NCBI GenBank assembly: GCA_964036315.1
Contig: OZ038495.1
Location: forward strand, 23,109,121-23,173,120
DNA: 64,000 nt
Source: Acanthosepion esculentum
Taxonomy: Eukaryota > Mollusca > Cephalopoda > Sepiida > Sepiidae
Direction: 5' to 3'
A model generated the notes under the pieces. It worked only from the letters and a program-made list of their open reading frames with translations. It was not told the origin of the DNA and made no database searches. Positions within the stretch are counted from its first letter, which is position 1, and each line of letters begins with the position of its first letter. A program made the translations under genes and the position numbers. Shown here in pieces: positions 21,853-32,697 of this stretch.

Positions 21853-22790
21853 AATGTAATGAGCAAACAACTAACACATAACATATCAACAAACACTATT
21901 GTCTCACTGTCACCTTTCCTATCTTTTCTTTACCCTTATACATCCCCTCTTAAAATGTTTTTTTTTCAAACAAATAGAAAAAAAGGAAGTGATGTCCACA
22001 AGCAGCCTGCTTACAAACAAAATTGTTCCTGACCATTTTGGTTCTCACCAGTCGAGGTGCAACTAAATTCAACGAAAGAAGGTTACATCTTTGTAGTGAC
22101 TAAATTGTTTTTGTCTATATGAAAAAAATTATAAATGAATAAATAAATATATATATATGTATGTATGCATGTGTGTGTGAGATTATGTTCAAGCATGAAA
22201 CAGACTGTCGCCACTCAGTCTTGACATCAATGTCAACACTCTCTAATCTGGATATTTTTACCCTATAAAATATAGTATATCTTAAAAATATGTTTTATCT
22301 TATTTTTTAGAATCAATTTCTTCATTCTCTTTTCATGCGCATATATTAAGTTTTCTTTTGTCATCTGTGCATAAACTCTAAGCAGCTAAAATGGTGTATT
22401 GTAGCCATAGGTACTGTACTAAAATGTCCTTAACTTGAAGGATGCAAAAAATGCAATTTTTCTGGTTATTTTCAAATTTTCTTGCAAATCTCTTGATATG
22501 TAAATTGTAAGGTGAAATTTACTCCAGGATATTAAAAATAATAAAAAAAATATACAAATTAAATCTTTGCAAATGTTTATTTGCATTGACACACAATGAG
22601 TTCTCTAGTCAATGGTGTGTTTGGTTAAAAATAAATATGTCTAAATTAATCTTCATCCCTGATGTGCACCAACGGCTTAGAGGTAGAATTTCTGACTGAT
22701 AACAAATCAGTTGGGTTTCAGTCATAGCTTGAGGCAATCAGATGTCTAGCCACACTGATGAGCTGTGAAACAGTCAGTCTGTGGATGACT
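21848..22790. other. No gene seen; AT-rich spacer
   Basis: Contains a short (TA)(TGTA)(TG) compound patch at 22147-22180. Around 22670-22740 a possible decayed tRNA-like head is visible (GGTTTCAGTCATAGCTTG) but too weak to call. Confidence 0.4.
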
Positions 22791-22809
22791 ATATATATAT
22801 ATATATATG
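22791..22809. repeat. Short (TA)n at the 3' tail of an S4 SINE
   Basis: About nine TA units lie directly at the 3' end of the minus-strand S4 element that follows. ATGACTA occurs on both sides. Confidence 0.85.
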
Positions 22810-23295
22810 ACTACCTGCTTCTATCCAAGTATATCTGTCTGCTAGGATGGCTAGGTAAACCCCGATGCAGATATCTGTTCAAGCACATTTATGTTTCTTT
22901 AACATCCTCAGAGCCAGCCTGTGGTTTATTTTTTATAAACCTTTGGTTTATACTGCAACTATGCTGAGTGGACCTAATAGCTACTGAGAGAGAGCAGATA
23001 ATCTGGCATGATCAACAGTAAACAAGGCCAGTTACACTCAGACTCTCAGTCACGATGACTTGTGACTTTGTGCTAGCACAACCATAAATGGCTTCCAAAT
23101 AGTTTCATCTAATCAATTTCACTTACAAACTTGGAACAATGTGTGGTATGGTTTTCCAGTACTTCCCAATAGTGCTACATGCTGAAATCATCTTCCCAGA
23201 TTGATATTATCAAGAAGTCACCTCCCTGGCAAATTCAACATGGTGAGATTTGAACCCGAGCCTCATGGTTAGAATACCAATGTTCTAGCCACATG

Positions 23296-23297
<2 letters not shown>
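22810..23297 (-). mobile_element. S4 SINE, near full length
   Basis: Matches copies at 37.1, 38.8 and 43.0 kb. On the minus strand the head near 23290-23230 is tRNA-like, with an A-box-like region around TTCTAACCATGAG and the B-box GGGTTCAAATCTCACC (about 23260-23245). Body blocks shared by all copies include, on plus, GCAACTATGCTGAG, AATCTGGCATGATCAACAG, and CACGATGACTTGTGACTTTG. The left end is a (TA)n tail. Length about 490 bases, long for a SINE, and it encodes no protein motif. Confidence 0.75.

Positions 23298-23353
<56 letters not shown>
23298..23353. repeat. (TA)n microsatellite between two SINEs
   Basis: About 28 TA units between the head of the S4 SINE and the tail of the adjacent S5 SINE, both on the minus strand. 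Confidence 0.95.
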
Positions 23354-23354
<1 letters not shown>

Positions 23355-23359
<5 letters not shown>

Positions 23360-23645
23360 TAAAGTAATGGATTTTTATTTATCAATCCAACAGATTTTTT
23401 ATCACTGCAACATTTTTTTTTAGTGGTTACTCATATTTGAGTAGACATTCCTTTTATTTATTAAACAATATAGTTATTTATTTTCATCTAGCAGCTTGAA
23501 TAATTGAGACATCTTATTAAAGAAAAATATGTGCTCTCCAGCAGTATTTGAACCCATCCTGCTGGGTAAAAGGAAACCATCAAATCTGACGTGCCTTAAC
23601 TGACTTAACTAAAGAGCAGCATCGCCAATCAAACAAAGTTTGAAC
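23355..23645 (-). mobile_element. S5 SINE, head and tail present
   Basis: On the minus strand the element begins with a tRNA-like head near 23640 (AGTTAAGGCACGTCAGATTTG) and a B-box GGATGGGTTCAAATACTGC (about 23563-23545). The tail contains CTACTCAAATATGAGTAACC and TTGGATTGATAAATAAAAATC, matching the palindromic copies at 27.9 and 51.6 kb. The tail adjoins the (TA)n array. Confidence 0.7.
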
Positions 23646-23978
23646 AGTGCTAGGTGATAAATTCGTAAAAAAAAAAAAAAAATCCTATCAAAATTAAACT
23701 AATAACAAAATGTCAGGCTACAGTATTATGGAAATAGCCTCATATCTAAAATCACAATAACTAAATATCAATCTAAACATGTTTACTAAGTACAAATGAG
23801 AAAAATAACAAAAAACAGAACAAATTTCAAAGCAAAACCTTTGAAGTTTGGAGCTAATGGCTTCTATTTAAAAATGTAATCAGTGGTGATGTTTCCTGAC
23901 ACAATACAGTACATAAAATCATGTAATATATAATATACTATATAATGTTATGCTGTACAAATTTCAAGATTCGTTGGA

Positions 23979-24343
23979 TTTGTTTTGATTGCTCATCAAC
24001 CTTTGCAGGTTATTTAAAGCAATTAAATATTTTTGGATTGTAAGAATTTTTGAAATAATAATGATTTACTGATACAAGTCTGACTATTTACTGTATAGCT
24101 GGAGGGTGAAGTGGTGGATTCATACCTTTCCCAAGGATAATTGCATATAAGTCAATATAACGAACTTGACTGGAATTGGAACTCAGCTCTCTGATTTCCA
24201 GTTACCAGCTGTTATCCATTACCTCACCCACACATCCAAACTTACAGCACCTGGTTTTCTCAAGTGTTTACCCATCTAGGTACTGAGCAGACTTGACATT
24301 CAGTGCTCGAAAGAGAACCGGTGTTTCAATGTGATATGCCCCT
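23979..24343 (-). mobile_element. S1 SINE: composite 5S rRNA-tRNA, nearly complete
   Basis: Minus-strand 24343-24246 matches 5S rRNA from GGCATATCACATTGAAACAC and CCGGTTCTC through CCTAGATGGGTAAACACTTG to CCAGGTGCTGTAAG. About ten bases near the middle (CGATCACCGAAGTTAAGC in 5S) are replaced by GAGCACTGAATG-like sequence, damaging the internal promoter region. The tRNA-like part follows (GTAATGGATAACAGCTGG, B box GAGTTCCAATTCC, about 24220-24175), then the shared tail ending GCAAAGGTTGATGAGC near 23990. Confidence 0.8.
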
Positions 24344-24399
24344 CATTTTTTGTTCTTGTATTCTTTGACTTTTCAACCCAGTTCTAAAGTGATGGTTTT

Positions 24400-24548
24400 C
24401 ACTGAAGATCAAATGATGGCAACTACTCTAAGACTGCGCCTTGGATTTTCAATTGTTCCAACATTTTTGTAAGACTTTTTTAGGACAGTTCCAAGTATGA
24501 CAATATTGTTGGGAACAATTGTCATCTTCATGCTACAAAATTTCTTTA
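24400..24548 (-). pseudogene. Fragment of a third LINE type (C-terminal reverse transcriptase)
   Basis: The minus-strand frame reads MKMTIVPNNIVILGTVLKKS, then NVGTIENPRRSLRVV. This layout (TIVPI.IGALGT..K with a following LRVVQ-type segment) is typical of the C-terminal region of a widespread invertebrate non-LTR reverse transcriptase. It is a short fragment next to a poly-T run (24549-24568), read as poly-A on the minus strand. Confidence 0.45.
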
Positions 24549-24568
24549 CTTTTTTTTTTTTTTTTTTT
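24549..24568. repeat. Poly-T run
   Basis: Twenty T bases between two oppositely oriented LINE fragments. Confidence 0.9.
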
Positions 24569-24582
24569 ACACTGAATAAATA

Positions 24583-25095
24583 GAAAAAGATGCTATTCAA
24601 AGGATTAAGAAACAGGAAAATTTCATTAGAAACAAAGAAAAGAGTGCTGAACTGTTATGTAATATTAATATTTCTCTATGGCAGTGAATGTTGGATAATT
24701 TCCTCACAAATGAAAAGAAAACTGCAGGTAACAAGAATGTGGTTCTACACAAGGATACTGAGAATACCATGAACAGAGCACGTAAGCAATGGAGAAGTCT
24801 TAAGAACAAAAAGTAAACTCAGAATCAGAAAGTGATAGTTTAAATTTTTTGTACACATAGCAAAGAAGGACAGTTTAGTGAATTTGATACTCACAATATA
24901 TACCAAAGGCAAAAGGGATGAAGGAAGGTAGTGTGCCATCTACTGAAGTGTTTGTGTCAATGGATGGCAGAATGGGAGTGGGAGGGATGGTAAAGGAACA
25001 AGTGTTGCTTAGATCAACAAAGGATAGGATGCTGTGGAGAGCCATGATCGCCTACGTTCTTAAGGGACACTGCATGCAGAAGACATGACAAAGAT
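24583..25095 (+). pseudogene. LINE-B copy: best-preserved C-terminal coding block
   Basis: From 24590 the frame reads LRNRKISLETKKRVLNCYVI, then LYGSECWIISSQMKRKLQVT and MWFYTRILRIP (to 24772) before a stop. In other frames follow SEFDTHNIYQRQKG-like sequence, CVNGWQNGSGRDG (equivalent to CEWMAEQG.GGIV, about 24948-24990), QVLLRSTKDRMLWRAMIAYV (about 25000-25058) and LKGHC. This covers roughly the last 170 codons of the LINE-B ORF2, after the polymerase domain. Frameshifts between the blocks make it a pseudogene. It gives the clearest local reference for the shorter LINE-B pieces. Confidence 0.75.
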
Positions 25096-25099
25096 CTGA

Positions 25100-25725
25100 T
25101 CTTCTGGCTTCAATTGGTTTGTTGTTATTAAATAGTGATTAAAACTGGTTAGTGAAAGACAGGAAGTTTGTCCTCATTGGGTACTGTATGAACATGGCTC
25201 TATGCCAAAGTTAACTCAGTTCAAAATATATCTACAATAATTAAATTCAGTAACATGATGCAAGTTATTTCCACTAGACTGGTTATTGACCACCAATCTA
25301 TACTTCCGATTGGAACAAAAGATTTTTTTAAGAAATTTATCCTGATTTGTCTATGCAATCCATAACAAACAATGCATTAAACCAAGTGGAAAGAAATAAA
25401 GGATATATAAAATCAAAGTACAATTTAGTAAAAGAAATTAGATATTTCTATTCAATTTATGCTAAAGATCAAATAACTTATTAGAGAAATATCTGATATT
25501 TAGAATTGAAAGGAAGTTTTATTAAAGTGGATCATAGTACGCCATTATTTTAGCCAATCAGAACTTAATACAGAAAAAGATACTTTCTAACAAATTATTT
25601 TTTGTTGTGCAATAGCATCCTATCGGCAAATATAAAAAAAGATTTAAAATTAAAGCCATCACTCAGTTCGTTTACAAATGAATCAAGTACACTGATCTTT
25701 CTACTAGTTAACAATTTATTAGATA
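25100..25725. other. No gene seen; AT-rich spacer
   Basis: No recognised element. Confidence 0.45.
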
Positions 25726-25727
25726 CT

Positions 25728-26404
25728 AGCAGCATGGCCCGGCATTGCCCGTGCTTGATTCAAAAATCGTACGACTCATACAGCAATCGCTATCACTTGA
25801 CTTAAAATATTTTTGCCCTTCCTTGCCTTTAAAGGAGTGCCCTTTGCTATGCTGATGTTGCTACATGCCTTACTTCTTGCCTATCTCACACAGCAAATTT
25901 TTTCTAAGCTAGATACTAAACATTAAATCTGTTATGAAAAAAGAACTAAACAAAATGAACACAAAACAATCAGCTTTAAAAAAGGACTCATAACTGGAAA
26001 AACCGAATGAAAAAAGAATGTTAATGACAAATACATTTTCACACCCAACCCAGTTCTGTGGAATCAGAATCAACGTTGAGTTTAAGCAAGCGAATGAGCC
26101 AATTGGAGTAAAGTGCCATGCAGATTTAAATTTTTCCCACTTGTGATGAATGCAGCTATCGATTTTTTTTGCATGCTAGCATGCTAGTTAACATTAGTGT
26201 CAGTCAGCTGTTGGCTCTCATGCTGGCCAGTAAAAAATGGCCACAAACTACATGGAAACTGCTGTAGAAGCATGGAAAAATTGATTATTTCCACTATTGA
26301 TGGGAGTTGGGAAATGCAAAGTCGGTCTTGGCCTTTCCACTAACTTGGAGCATGTGCATGTAAATTTTGGTGCAAATCCGTTGAAAATTGCGGCCGTGCA
26401 TTCG

Positions 26405-26438
<34 letters not shown>

Positions 26439-26457
26439 CCTGCCTTTTATAGATAGA
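25728..26457. mobile_element. Unclassified interspersed repeat with CCCGGCATTGCCCG start and (AC)n end
   Basis: Begins TACTAGCAGCATGGCCCGGC and TTGCCCGTGCTTGATTC, a phrase common at the ends of dispersed elements in many invertebrate genomes, and ends with an (AC)16 array plus ATCCTGCCTTTTATAGATAG. It is more GC-rich than the flanks. A minus-strand frame over the end reads KLVERPRPTLHFPTPINSGN. Boundaries with TAGATA on both sides suggest a defined element. Class (Helitron/Helentron-like, LINE or other) is undecided from sequence alone. Confidence 0.45.
26406..26437. repeat. (AC)n microsatellite inside the element end
   Basis: Sixteen AC units. Confidence 0.95.
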
Positions 26458-26459
26458 CA

Positions 26460-27520
26460 TTATTTTAATTGTATCTTCTTCATAATTTTAAACATTGAGA
26501 ATATTTTTGGATATATTTATAAATAATAATTTTAATTGTAATGCAAATCCATTATAGCAATATATTAAATGAGCTTGGAGTGAAAGAATGACACTTTAAT
26601 TTGGCATGACAGCTCAAAGGCACTTGGGTGTAACATTCCTATCTATCCCAATAAGTCTTAAATGTAATAAAAGTGTACAAGTGTAAGCTGGGAGATGGGA
26701 TTTGTGACTTTTCATAATCAATCATGCAGAAGAGTGAATTTCAAGCTCCATAAGAGAGGAACTGTTTTGCCTGCTAGCCAGTCCACCTTGGCAAGCACTG
26801 TAAGCACCATTTGATACTCTTCATTTTTCCAATTTCCAAAATCAAGTACCAGCAATCCTGTCTCACTGTTGAAGCACATATAATGTACTAGAATGATTGT
26901 TTTTTGTTTCTCTTTATTTTTTGGTGATGGTGTCACATTTTGATATCATCAAGAAGCGGCATTTAAAACCTAACCTGGTACTAGTTCAAGGTATACTTTA
27001 CCCAATGTACTTTTATTTTAAGTTATTATAGCATAATCACTTTATTTGCATTGATTAACAGAATTCAAAATGGGTTCTACTTTTGAAAAGCCAGCATTGC
27101 AATTTTCACTTTACACATACATTGTAATGCACACCTCTAAAAGAAATTTTAATTTATTCACTCTTGGCTATAATATAATAAATGAAATAAAAAATAGTAT
27201 GGGGAAGAAAAAGAAAGCAGCATTAAAATTATGAAAAATAATTAAATGAATGATTCTGATTTTCTCCATACATATCAGAGATATATATACAGCATTGCTA
27301 AACGAGTTCAACCTAGAGTTGCTTTATTGGCAGTTCTGTCAAGTGAAAGTTAATGATATTTTTGACAAGGTTTTTAGACATTCAGCTTCTTTCTTGAGGT
27401 GAATATCAGAGAAGCTATCCAGCTGTTGGTCAGGATAAATTTCACAATGGATTTCCATTTTAATTATGAGAACAAAGGCTAGAGTTAACATTGTTTATGA
27501 ATTTTCATTCTCCTTTGCCA
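26460..27520. other. No gene seen
   Basis: Contains a 72-codon minus-strand frame (26718-26936) with no recognised motif. Otherwise AT-rich spacer. Confidence 0.4.
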
Positions 27521-27523
27521 AGC

Positions 27524-27576
27524 AAAAAAAAAAAAAAAAAAAAAAAAAAATGAAAAAAAAAAAATGAAAAAAAAAA
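27524..27576. repeat. Poly-A tract with TG interruptions
   Basis: Twenty-seven A bases, then two further A runs separated by TG. It could be the tail of a retroposed copy, but no body is recognised upstream. Confidence 0.9.
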
Positions 27577-27724
27577 TTTCTAACAGTAAGTTTATAAATA
27601 AAAAACATAGACATTAAAAAAAAATTCTTTTGAACAGAAAAGTCCTGAAAAATATATCATTTATAATTATCAGTGTCTGACATGCTTTTAACCGACTCGG
27701 CCATGAAGATTGTTGATTAAACAA

Positions 27725-28279
27725 GTTTGTATACTGCTTTTAAGCACATCCTCCTCCTTTTAGATTCCTAAACATTCATAACTACTCACTTTCATATCCA
27801 AAATGTAAATAAAAATCAATTTCTAAATTAGTAACGATTTTTATTTATTAATCCAACATATCTTAATCCCTTTAAACATTATTTTGGGTGAATATCCATA
27901 TTTGAGTAGATGCTTCATTTATGTTTTGAACAGCATTTTATTTTCATCTACCAGCTAAGAACAGTTTCTCCTAAAAATGGGGATGCCTGTTTGAATCCTG
28001 CTTGAGGGTGCATTTTTCTTTCATAAAATTTCTCAAATATTCAGGCCAGTAGACAAAAATGAAATACTGTTTAGAAAATAAATGGAGAATTTACTCAAAT
28101 ATGGATAGTCACTAAAAATGCCATTTAAAGCAATAAATATATGTTGAATTATTAAATAAAATAAATAAAAATTTATTCCCTTTAGAAATCGCTTTGATTA
28201 CAATTTGGTTATTAAACTGAACTGTTATAAACCTTTGGGAATCTAAAACAAAAGGGGTATGCTTAAAGGCAGTATACAA
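27725..28279. repeat. Palindrome P3: two S5 SINEs head to head
   Basis: The left arm (27725-27958, tail outward on the minus strand) pairs with the right arm (about 28040-28279, plus strand). Paired landmarks: GTATACTGC/GCAGTATAC at the outer ends, TTTAGATTCC/GGAATCTAAA, CCATATTTGAGTAG/CTCAAATATGG, and CATCTACCAGCT/GGCCAGTAG near the centre. The right element keeps a B-box-like GCCTGTTTGAATCCTGC (27985-28001). The left one lacks its head. Just outside the left arm, 27672-27708 carries a minus-strand tRNA A-box-like GGCCGAGTCGGTTAAAAGC. Confidence 0.75.
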
Positions 28280-28457
28280 TTATCAGTGTAGTCAAAATTT
28301 AAGTAAACCTTCAATAAAAAATTTAAAAAATATTAACAGGTAAGCTTTATTTTGTTCTCAAAGTTTTCATTATCACAATGTCACTGTTTGTGAAAGACTG
28401 TAAGCATCTAAAGAGGTGACAATGAAAGGGTATCTCATAATAAAAACTAAGTTTTGA
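28280..28457. other. No gene seen
   Basis: Short AT-rich spacer. Confidence 0.4.
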
Positions 28458-28967
28458 AAGGAAGATCAAATCAACATACTATCAATATTTTTTAATTGGT
28501 TTAACAAAAGAAGCTTTCAAAAAATCCAAACTAATTTTAAACAAATGAGGTTCAGAATTTTTCTTGTACAACTTATTTTCTCCAAGGTTATACAGCCTCT
28601 GCTTTGTACTGGAATTACTTTTTTACCTATCAGAGTAATTGCTTTATGCCAAATGCCACTACCTCTCACTCAATTGTTATTGGATGAAATGCATCTGACA
28701 CCAACCAAATGTGGTGAACACAGTTCAGTTTCTTACAATTGTTTCAGCCATCAAACTTTACAGAAAGTGCTAAGAATTAATGTTCGTCTTATGTTTACTT
28801 CAAAGTTTAGTGAAATTCTACAAAGACAACAATTGTCAATATTTTTATGTTCCATCAAGGATAGTATGCACCAATCAAAACATCCATCTAATGAAAAAAC
28901 AAATCAAACAAACAAAAAACAGTTTTATCATATTTTTAATATATTTCATAAAAGAAAATTTAGATAG
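28458..28967 (+). CDS. Unrecognised open frame of about 169 codons, doubtful
   Basis: Open from just after TGA at about 28455 to the stop at 28965-28967; first ATG at 28545 (140 residues). The peptide includes GITFLPIRVIALCQMPLPLT and KCGEHSSVSYNCFSHQTLQ, with a Lys/Asn/Gln-rich end that looks like ordinary AT-rich spacer. No domain, repeat relationship or good start context was recognised. Length alone makes it worth recording in such AT-rich DNA, but a decayed TE or chance is more likely than a gene. Confidence 0.15.
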   Translation, partial: KEDQINILSIFFNWFNKRSFQKIQTNFKQMRFRIFLVQLIFSKVIQPLLCTGITFLPIRVIALCQMPLPLTQLLLDEMHLTPTKCGEHSSVSYNCFSHQTLQKVLRINVRLMFTSKFSEILQRQQLSIFLCSIKDSMHQSKHPSNEKTNQTNKKQFYHIFNIFHKRKFR

Positions 28968-29049
28968 AAATTCCTGATAGGACAAAAAAGCTACATGTGA
29001 TTTCTAAAGAAATATATTCAGAAGAGAAAAAAAAAACAATGATTTTTAC

Positions 29050-29275
29050 AATAAAAACTAATTTTGGTTCCATTTTATTTTTTTAAATTTATTTTTTTTT
29101 GCATAATTTATTTAATGTCTAATGTTGGAAATAAATTCATATCTATTGAATCATTATCTACTGCCTTCTTAATTGTGTGTGTTTTTTTCTTATATTTTCT
29201 AACACTCAGTAAGCCATTGTATCTTAGTGACTTTATTGCCTTGGTTGGTGTGAAATGATTAATAAAAAGGTAATG
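29050..29275 (+). pseudogene. LINE-A 3' terminal fragment
   Basis: The frame ends LSKPLYLSDFIALVGVK with TGA at 29256-29258 and TGATTAATAAAAAGG directly after, identical in layout to the other LINE-A ends. Only about the last 60 codons are present, and the start is T-rich. Confidence 0.65.
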
Positions 29276-29570
29276 ATAACAGGACAAAGCACAGAACCAG
29301 TTAATAATAATATAAGAATTTATACTACTTCCCCTCCTCAAACACTTAAGTATGTGTTAGTGGCTACTTCAACATCAAAATGTGTTTCATATCATATCAA
29401 GTCTAAGATCTCTAACACTAAAATGTATTGCCAGTACTATTCTATGGGTTGGAGTATGTCAATGGGACCTCTACATCATTGAAGAAACATTCCCAAACCA
29501 TATGATGAGGTTTATGACAAACCATAGACTATCTGAATACAAAAAAAATAATTGAGGGAATTCTAAAAGT
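29276..29570. other. No gene seen
   Basis: Short spacer with no recognised element. Confidence 0.4.
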
Positions 29571-29571
29571 C

Positions 29572-29857
29572 ATGGGGGTTAACTCTTTTCGTATCCATTG
29601 TAAAAAGCAAGGTTCTGAAACTTTACAGCCACACCAAATAAACAAAATATATTGCCTAAGCAAAATTTGCCTCAAAGGAATGGTAAGTGGAAGAAAGAGT
29701 AAAGACCATCAGCCTAAACAATCATATGATAATTTGCACAAATGGGCAAACCTTAAGTTGAAATCATTGAACACAGCCACCCAAGATTGCCAATTGTGGC
29801 AACAAATATCTTATGTTAGTGCACAATCTGCAGCAGGTGGAGAAAGTGATCAATGAT
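29572..29857 (+). pseudogene. Possible LINE reverse-transcriptase C-terminal fragment
   Basis: A 94-codon frame ends with NLHKWANLKLKSLNTATQDC, then QLWQQISYVSAQSAAGGESD. The pattern LKSLNTTTQDA..L..DRQ.WR is a common C-terminal signature of invertebrate non-LTR retrotransposons (linker, then RQxWR, then a short tail). The upstream part of the frame shows no motif. This would be a fourth LINE type, distinct from LINE-A and LINE-B. Confidence 0.4.
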
Positions 29858-29986
29858 GAATACCCCTTTTCCACTTTAGATTCAATATTAATGTATTATG
29901 GAGTTATGCTAGTTACAAACACTGGGTAAACATTAGTCAACCAGATACCACAACTTTGCATATCAGACATGGAATATATTTTTTGT

Positions 29987-30535
29987 GAAAAAAAAGAAAA
30001 AAAAGGAAAGAGAAAAAAAGAAAAAAAAAAAAGAAAAAAAGAAAAAAAGGAAAAAAGAAAAAAAAGGAAAAAAAGGAAAAAAGGAAAAAAAGGAAAAAAG
30101 GAAAAAAAGGAAAAAAGAAAAAAAAGAAAAAAGAAAAAAGAAAAAAAAGAAAAAAAAGAAAAAAAGAAAAAAAAGAAAAAAGAAAAAAAAGAAAAAAGAA
30201 AAAAAAGAAAAAAGAAGAAAAAAGAAAAAAGAAAAAAAAAGAAAAAAGGAAAAAAGAAAAAAGGAAAAAAGAAAAAAGGAAAAAAGAAAAAAGGAAAAAA
30301 GAAAAAAGGAAAAAGAAAAAAGGAAAAAAGAAAAAAGGAAAAAAGAAAAAAGGAAAAAAGAAAAAAGGAAAAAAAGAAAAAAGGAAAAAAGAAAAAAGGA
30401 AAAAAGAAAAAAAGGAAAAAAGAAAAAAAGGAAAAAGGAAAAAAGAAAAAAAAGGAAAAACGAAAAACGGAAAAAAAGAAAAACGGAAAAAAGAAAAAAG
30501 GAAAACAGAAAAAAGGAAAGAAAGAAAGAAAAAGT
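29987..30535. repeat. Polypurine (GAAAAA)n tract, 474 bases without a pyrimidine
   Basis: From 29987 to 30460 the plus strand contains only A and G; four or five isolated C bases follow before it ends in GAAAGAAAGAAAG. Between about 30238 and 30420 the dominant unit is a 13-base GAAAAAAGGAAAA. The three 190-plus-codon frames (Lys/Glu/Arg-rich on plus, Phe/Ser/Leu-rich on minus) are artefacts of composition. Confidence 0.95.
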
Positions 30536-30539
30536 CCTA

Positions 30540-31286
30540 TACACCATCATATATTGTCCTTAACCTGATAAATCCTTTGCTTTGATTTGTCTTCACAAGC
30601 TTCAGGGAAGCAAAATAAATTATTTTGTAGTTTTCAAGAAGTAAATCTTTTTCAAATTCATGCTTGTTAGATCCTGACACAAACATTTTCTAAGCATATC
30701 TTTAAAACTATCAGCCATTATACATTTAATAATATTGCAAACAACTAGATCCTTTGGAGAGAAAAAAAATAGTTTTGGGAAGATGTGTAAACAGTTCTAT
30801 TCATAACAAGTAACTACATCTTTTTTATAAAGATTTGAATTTTGAAAGTGTTGCCCCTTGTATTTCTTATTTTATTACCACAATAGTTTGGAACACCCAG
30901 TCTACAACTTTCTTTTTGGTATACATCCCATAATATAAAAGAAGGGTTACAAGAAGAGGATAGTTAATAAGAAAGAAATAATGGTTAATATACTGACTGG
31001 TTCAACTCATTCCAGCAACGTGAACCACACAGATAATGCCATTCTGACACAGGAATACTTGCCAATTCCTTCCCAGCTGAGCTGAGAAAAAACACACCGT
31101 ATTCAAATTTTAACTGGCTTTATATACACATTAATATTCCCTATCTCTTATTTGAACTGGATCCCAGAATGAACAATGTGAGCTCTTCTCTCTTCAGATT
31201 TGTTTAACCCTAATGGATTACAGGACTTGGGATTATTAAAAGTAATTCAAATATATATTTACTCTTTTCTTATTTTGTTTATAAAG

Positions 31287-31326
<40 letters not shown>

Positions 31327-32175
31327 TGTTGACATTTAAATTAAATTTAAGGCATTGCTAAATTTATATTAAATTGAAATAGGCTAAAATCCACCCAGTG
31401 ATGAGGTTCATGAAACAGTTTCAATCCATTAATGGATCAATAAAGATAACCATTGTGGGTGGATTTCTCTTTGACCCTTGTCATTTGGGGTGAAAGAGCA
31501 CATCAATTTCGGAAAAACCAGCTATTGTGGTCACTTAAATAATCTTAGTGCCAAAGAGTAGGTGCCATGATGCCTAAGAGAGACAATGAATTGCCTCAGG
31601 TTATGGACTTATTGATCCACTCTTGTAAGATTGACATCCAGAACCACAAATACAATATAGGAAATTATATTATGGATTAATTTCTTATTCATTAGGTTTA
31701 TAGACAAACCTCCACGAATACAAATGATAATGTTCAATTAGATATGTATTTATTTTACCTTTCAGGTATATGGGAACTGGTACAAAATTTCATACATATA
31801 CTTGTCTCCTTGTGATATTTATTGATAAAATTATAAAAGAAAACAAATGAATGACTCGTTTGTTCAAAAGGCTGTTGATCAAACCTAAAAATAATCAGTA
31901 ACTTTTAGGGAATTTTATGAGCTGAAGAACTGGTACAACACAAAGATAAAATATTTCAATTATCATTTACTTTGATAATGGCAATGTAAGATCAAAATGT
32001 TGGATCAAAATATGAATAGACTGGAAGTAGGAAAAATTCATATATCAAAATAATCTTCCAATTACCATATTTCCTGGTATATAACACACATCAATAATTT
32101 AGCAAGCAATCTTTAGGAAAAAGCTAAAATTTATAACATATATATAATTGTTTTTTTTAATATTTTAATATTTTG
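30540..32175. other. No gene seen; one (TA)n array
   Basis: AT-rich DNA with the (TA)n array at 31289-31322. Around 31395-31500 the sequence is less AT-rich but not recognised. Confidence 0.4.
31289..31322. repeat. (TA)n microsatellite
   Basis: About 17 units. Confidence 0.95.
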
Positions 32176-32179
32176 ATTC

Positions 32180-32245
32180 GTGTGAATTGATAGCAGTGTA
32201 GGGACAAAGAAGGATGGTAAATAGTCAAACATTGCTTAGAACATT
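32180..32245 (+). pseudogene. LINE-B fragment, left part of an interrupted copy
   Basis: GTGAATTGATAGCAG followed by GACAAAGAAGGATGG and GTCAAACATTGCTTAGA corresponds to the LCEWMAEQ...LLRA segment of LINE-B. The next LINE-B codons reappear at 32700, on the far side of an inserted LINE. Confidence 0.55.
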
Positions 32246-32695
32246 TGCTTTTTCAAAATGTCCATGCCAAAAGCTTCTGAACGTAAAGGGTTACTGAATG
32301 AGGTTCTTGTATGGACATAACAGGAAGAACTAACTGCAGATTATGAGGCTACGTAGGATAGATAATGGTTTACTCTAGGCTCAAAGAGGTTAAGAGTATA
32401 GTGATCAGAGAGGTATCTTCTTGAGAATCTGCTTCACAAGTAGCATTTCTTGGGAAGAAGCAGAGTGGAATTTCCTCCTTACTAATGAAATATGAAGGAA
32501 ATGAGAATGATTCAACCCTGTGTACATGGTATGGTGGGTCATAGCTGTAAAGGTCTGACTTGATGGAATAAAGCAATGTAGTTCATCTGAACATTTGCCA
32601 TGGAAATAGCGATAGAGTAGGATAAGACTTATGGTTTTGTCTATAGGAAATAGGATTAAAAATTTAGAGCCCACAAGGTTGATAAGAATTTCAAA
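32246..32695 (-). pseudogene. Divergent LINE-A relative inserted in LINE-B
   Basis: Minus-strand frames read ISLILLYRYFHGKCSDELHC, then TGLNHSHFLHISLVRRKFHS and further downstream a SLFKSRVNHYLS-like end (about 32350). The FYRYFHGNCSDEL block is shared with LINE-A but the following LNHPHFL..PRVRRKFHS block marks a different family. One frameshift lies between the two halves near 32440. The element is flanked by LINE-B sequence and by AGAACA on both sides (about 32239 and 32696), consistent with an insertion and target duplication. Confidence 0.6.
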
Positions 32696-32697
32696 GA

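Noticed and set aside
29963..30568. Three frames of 190-200 codons (Lys/Glu/Arg-rich or Phe/Ser/Leu-rich)
   Set aside because: Purely compositional: a polypurine tract contains almost no stop codons on either strand.
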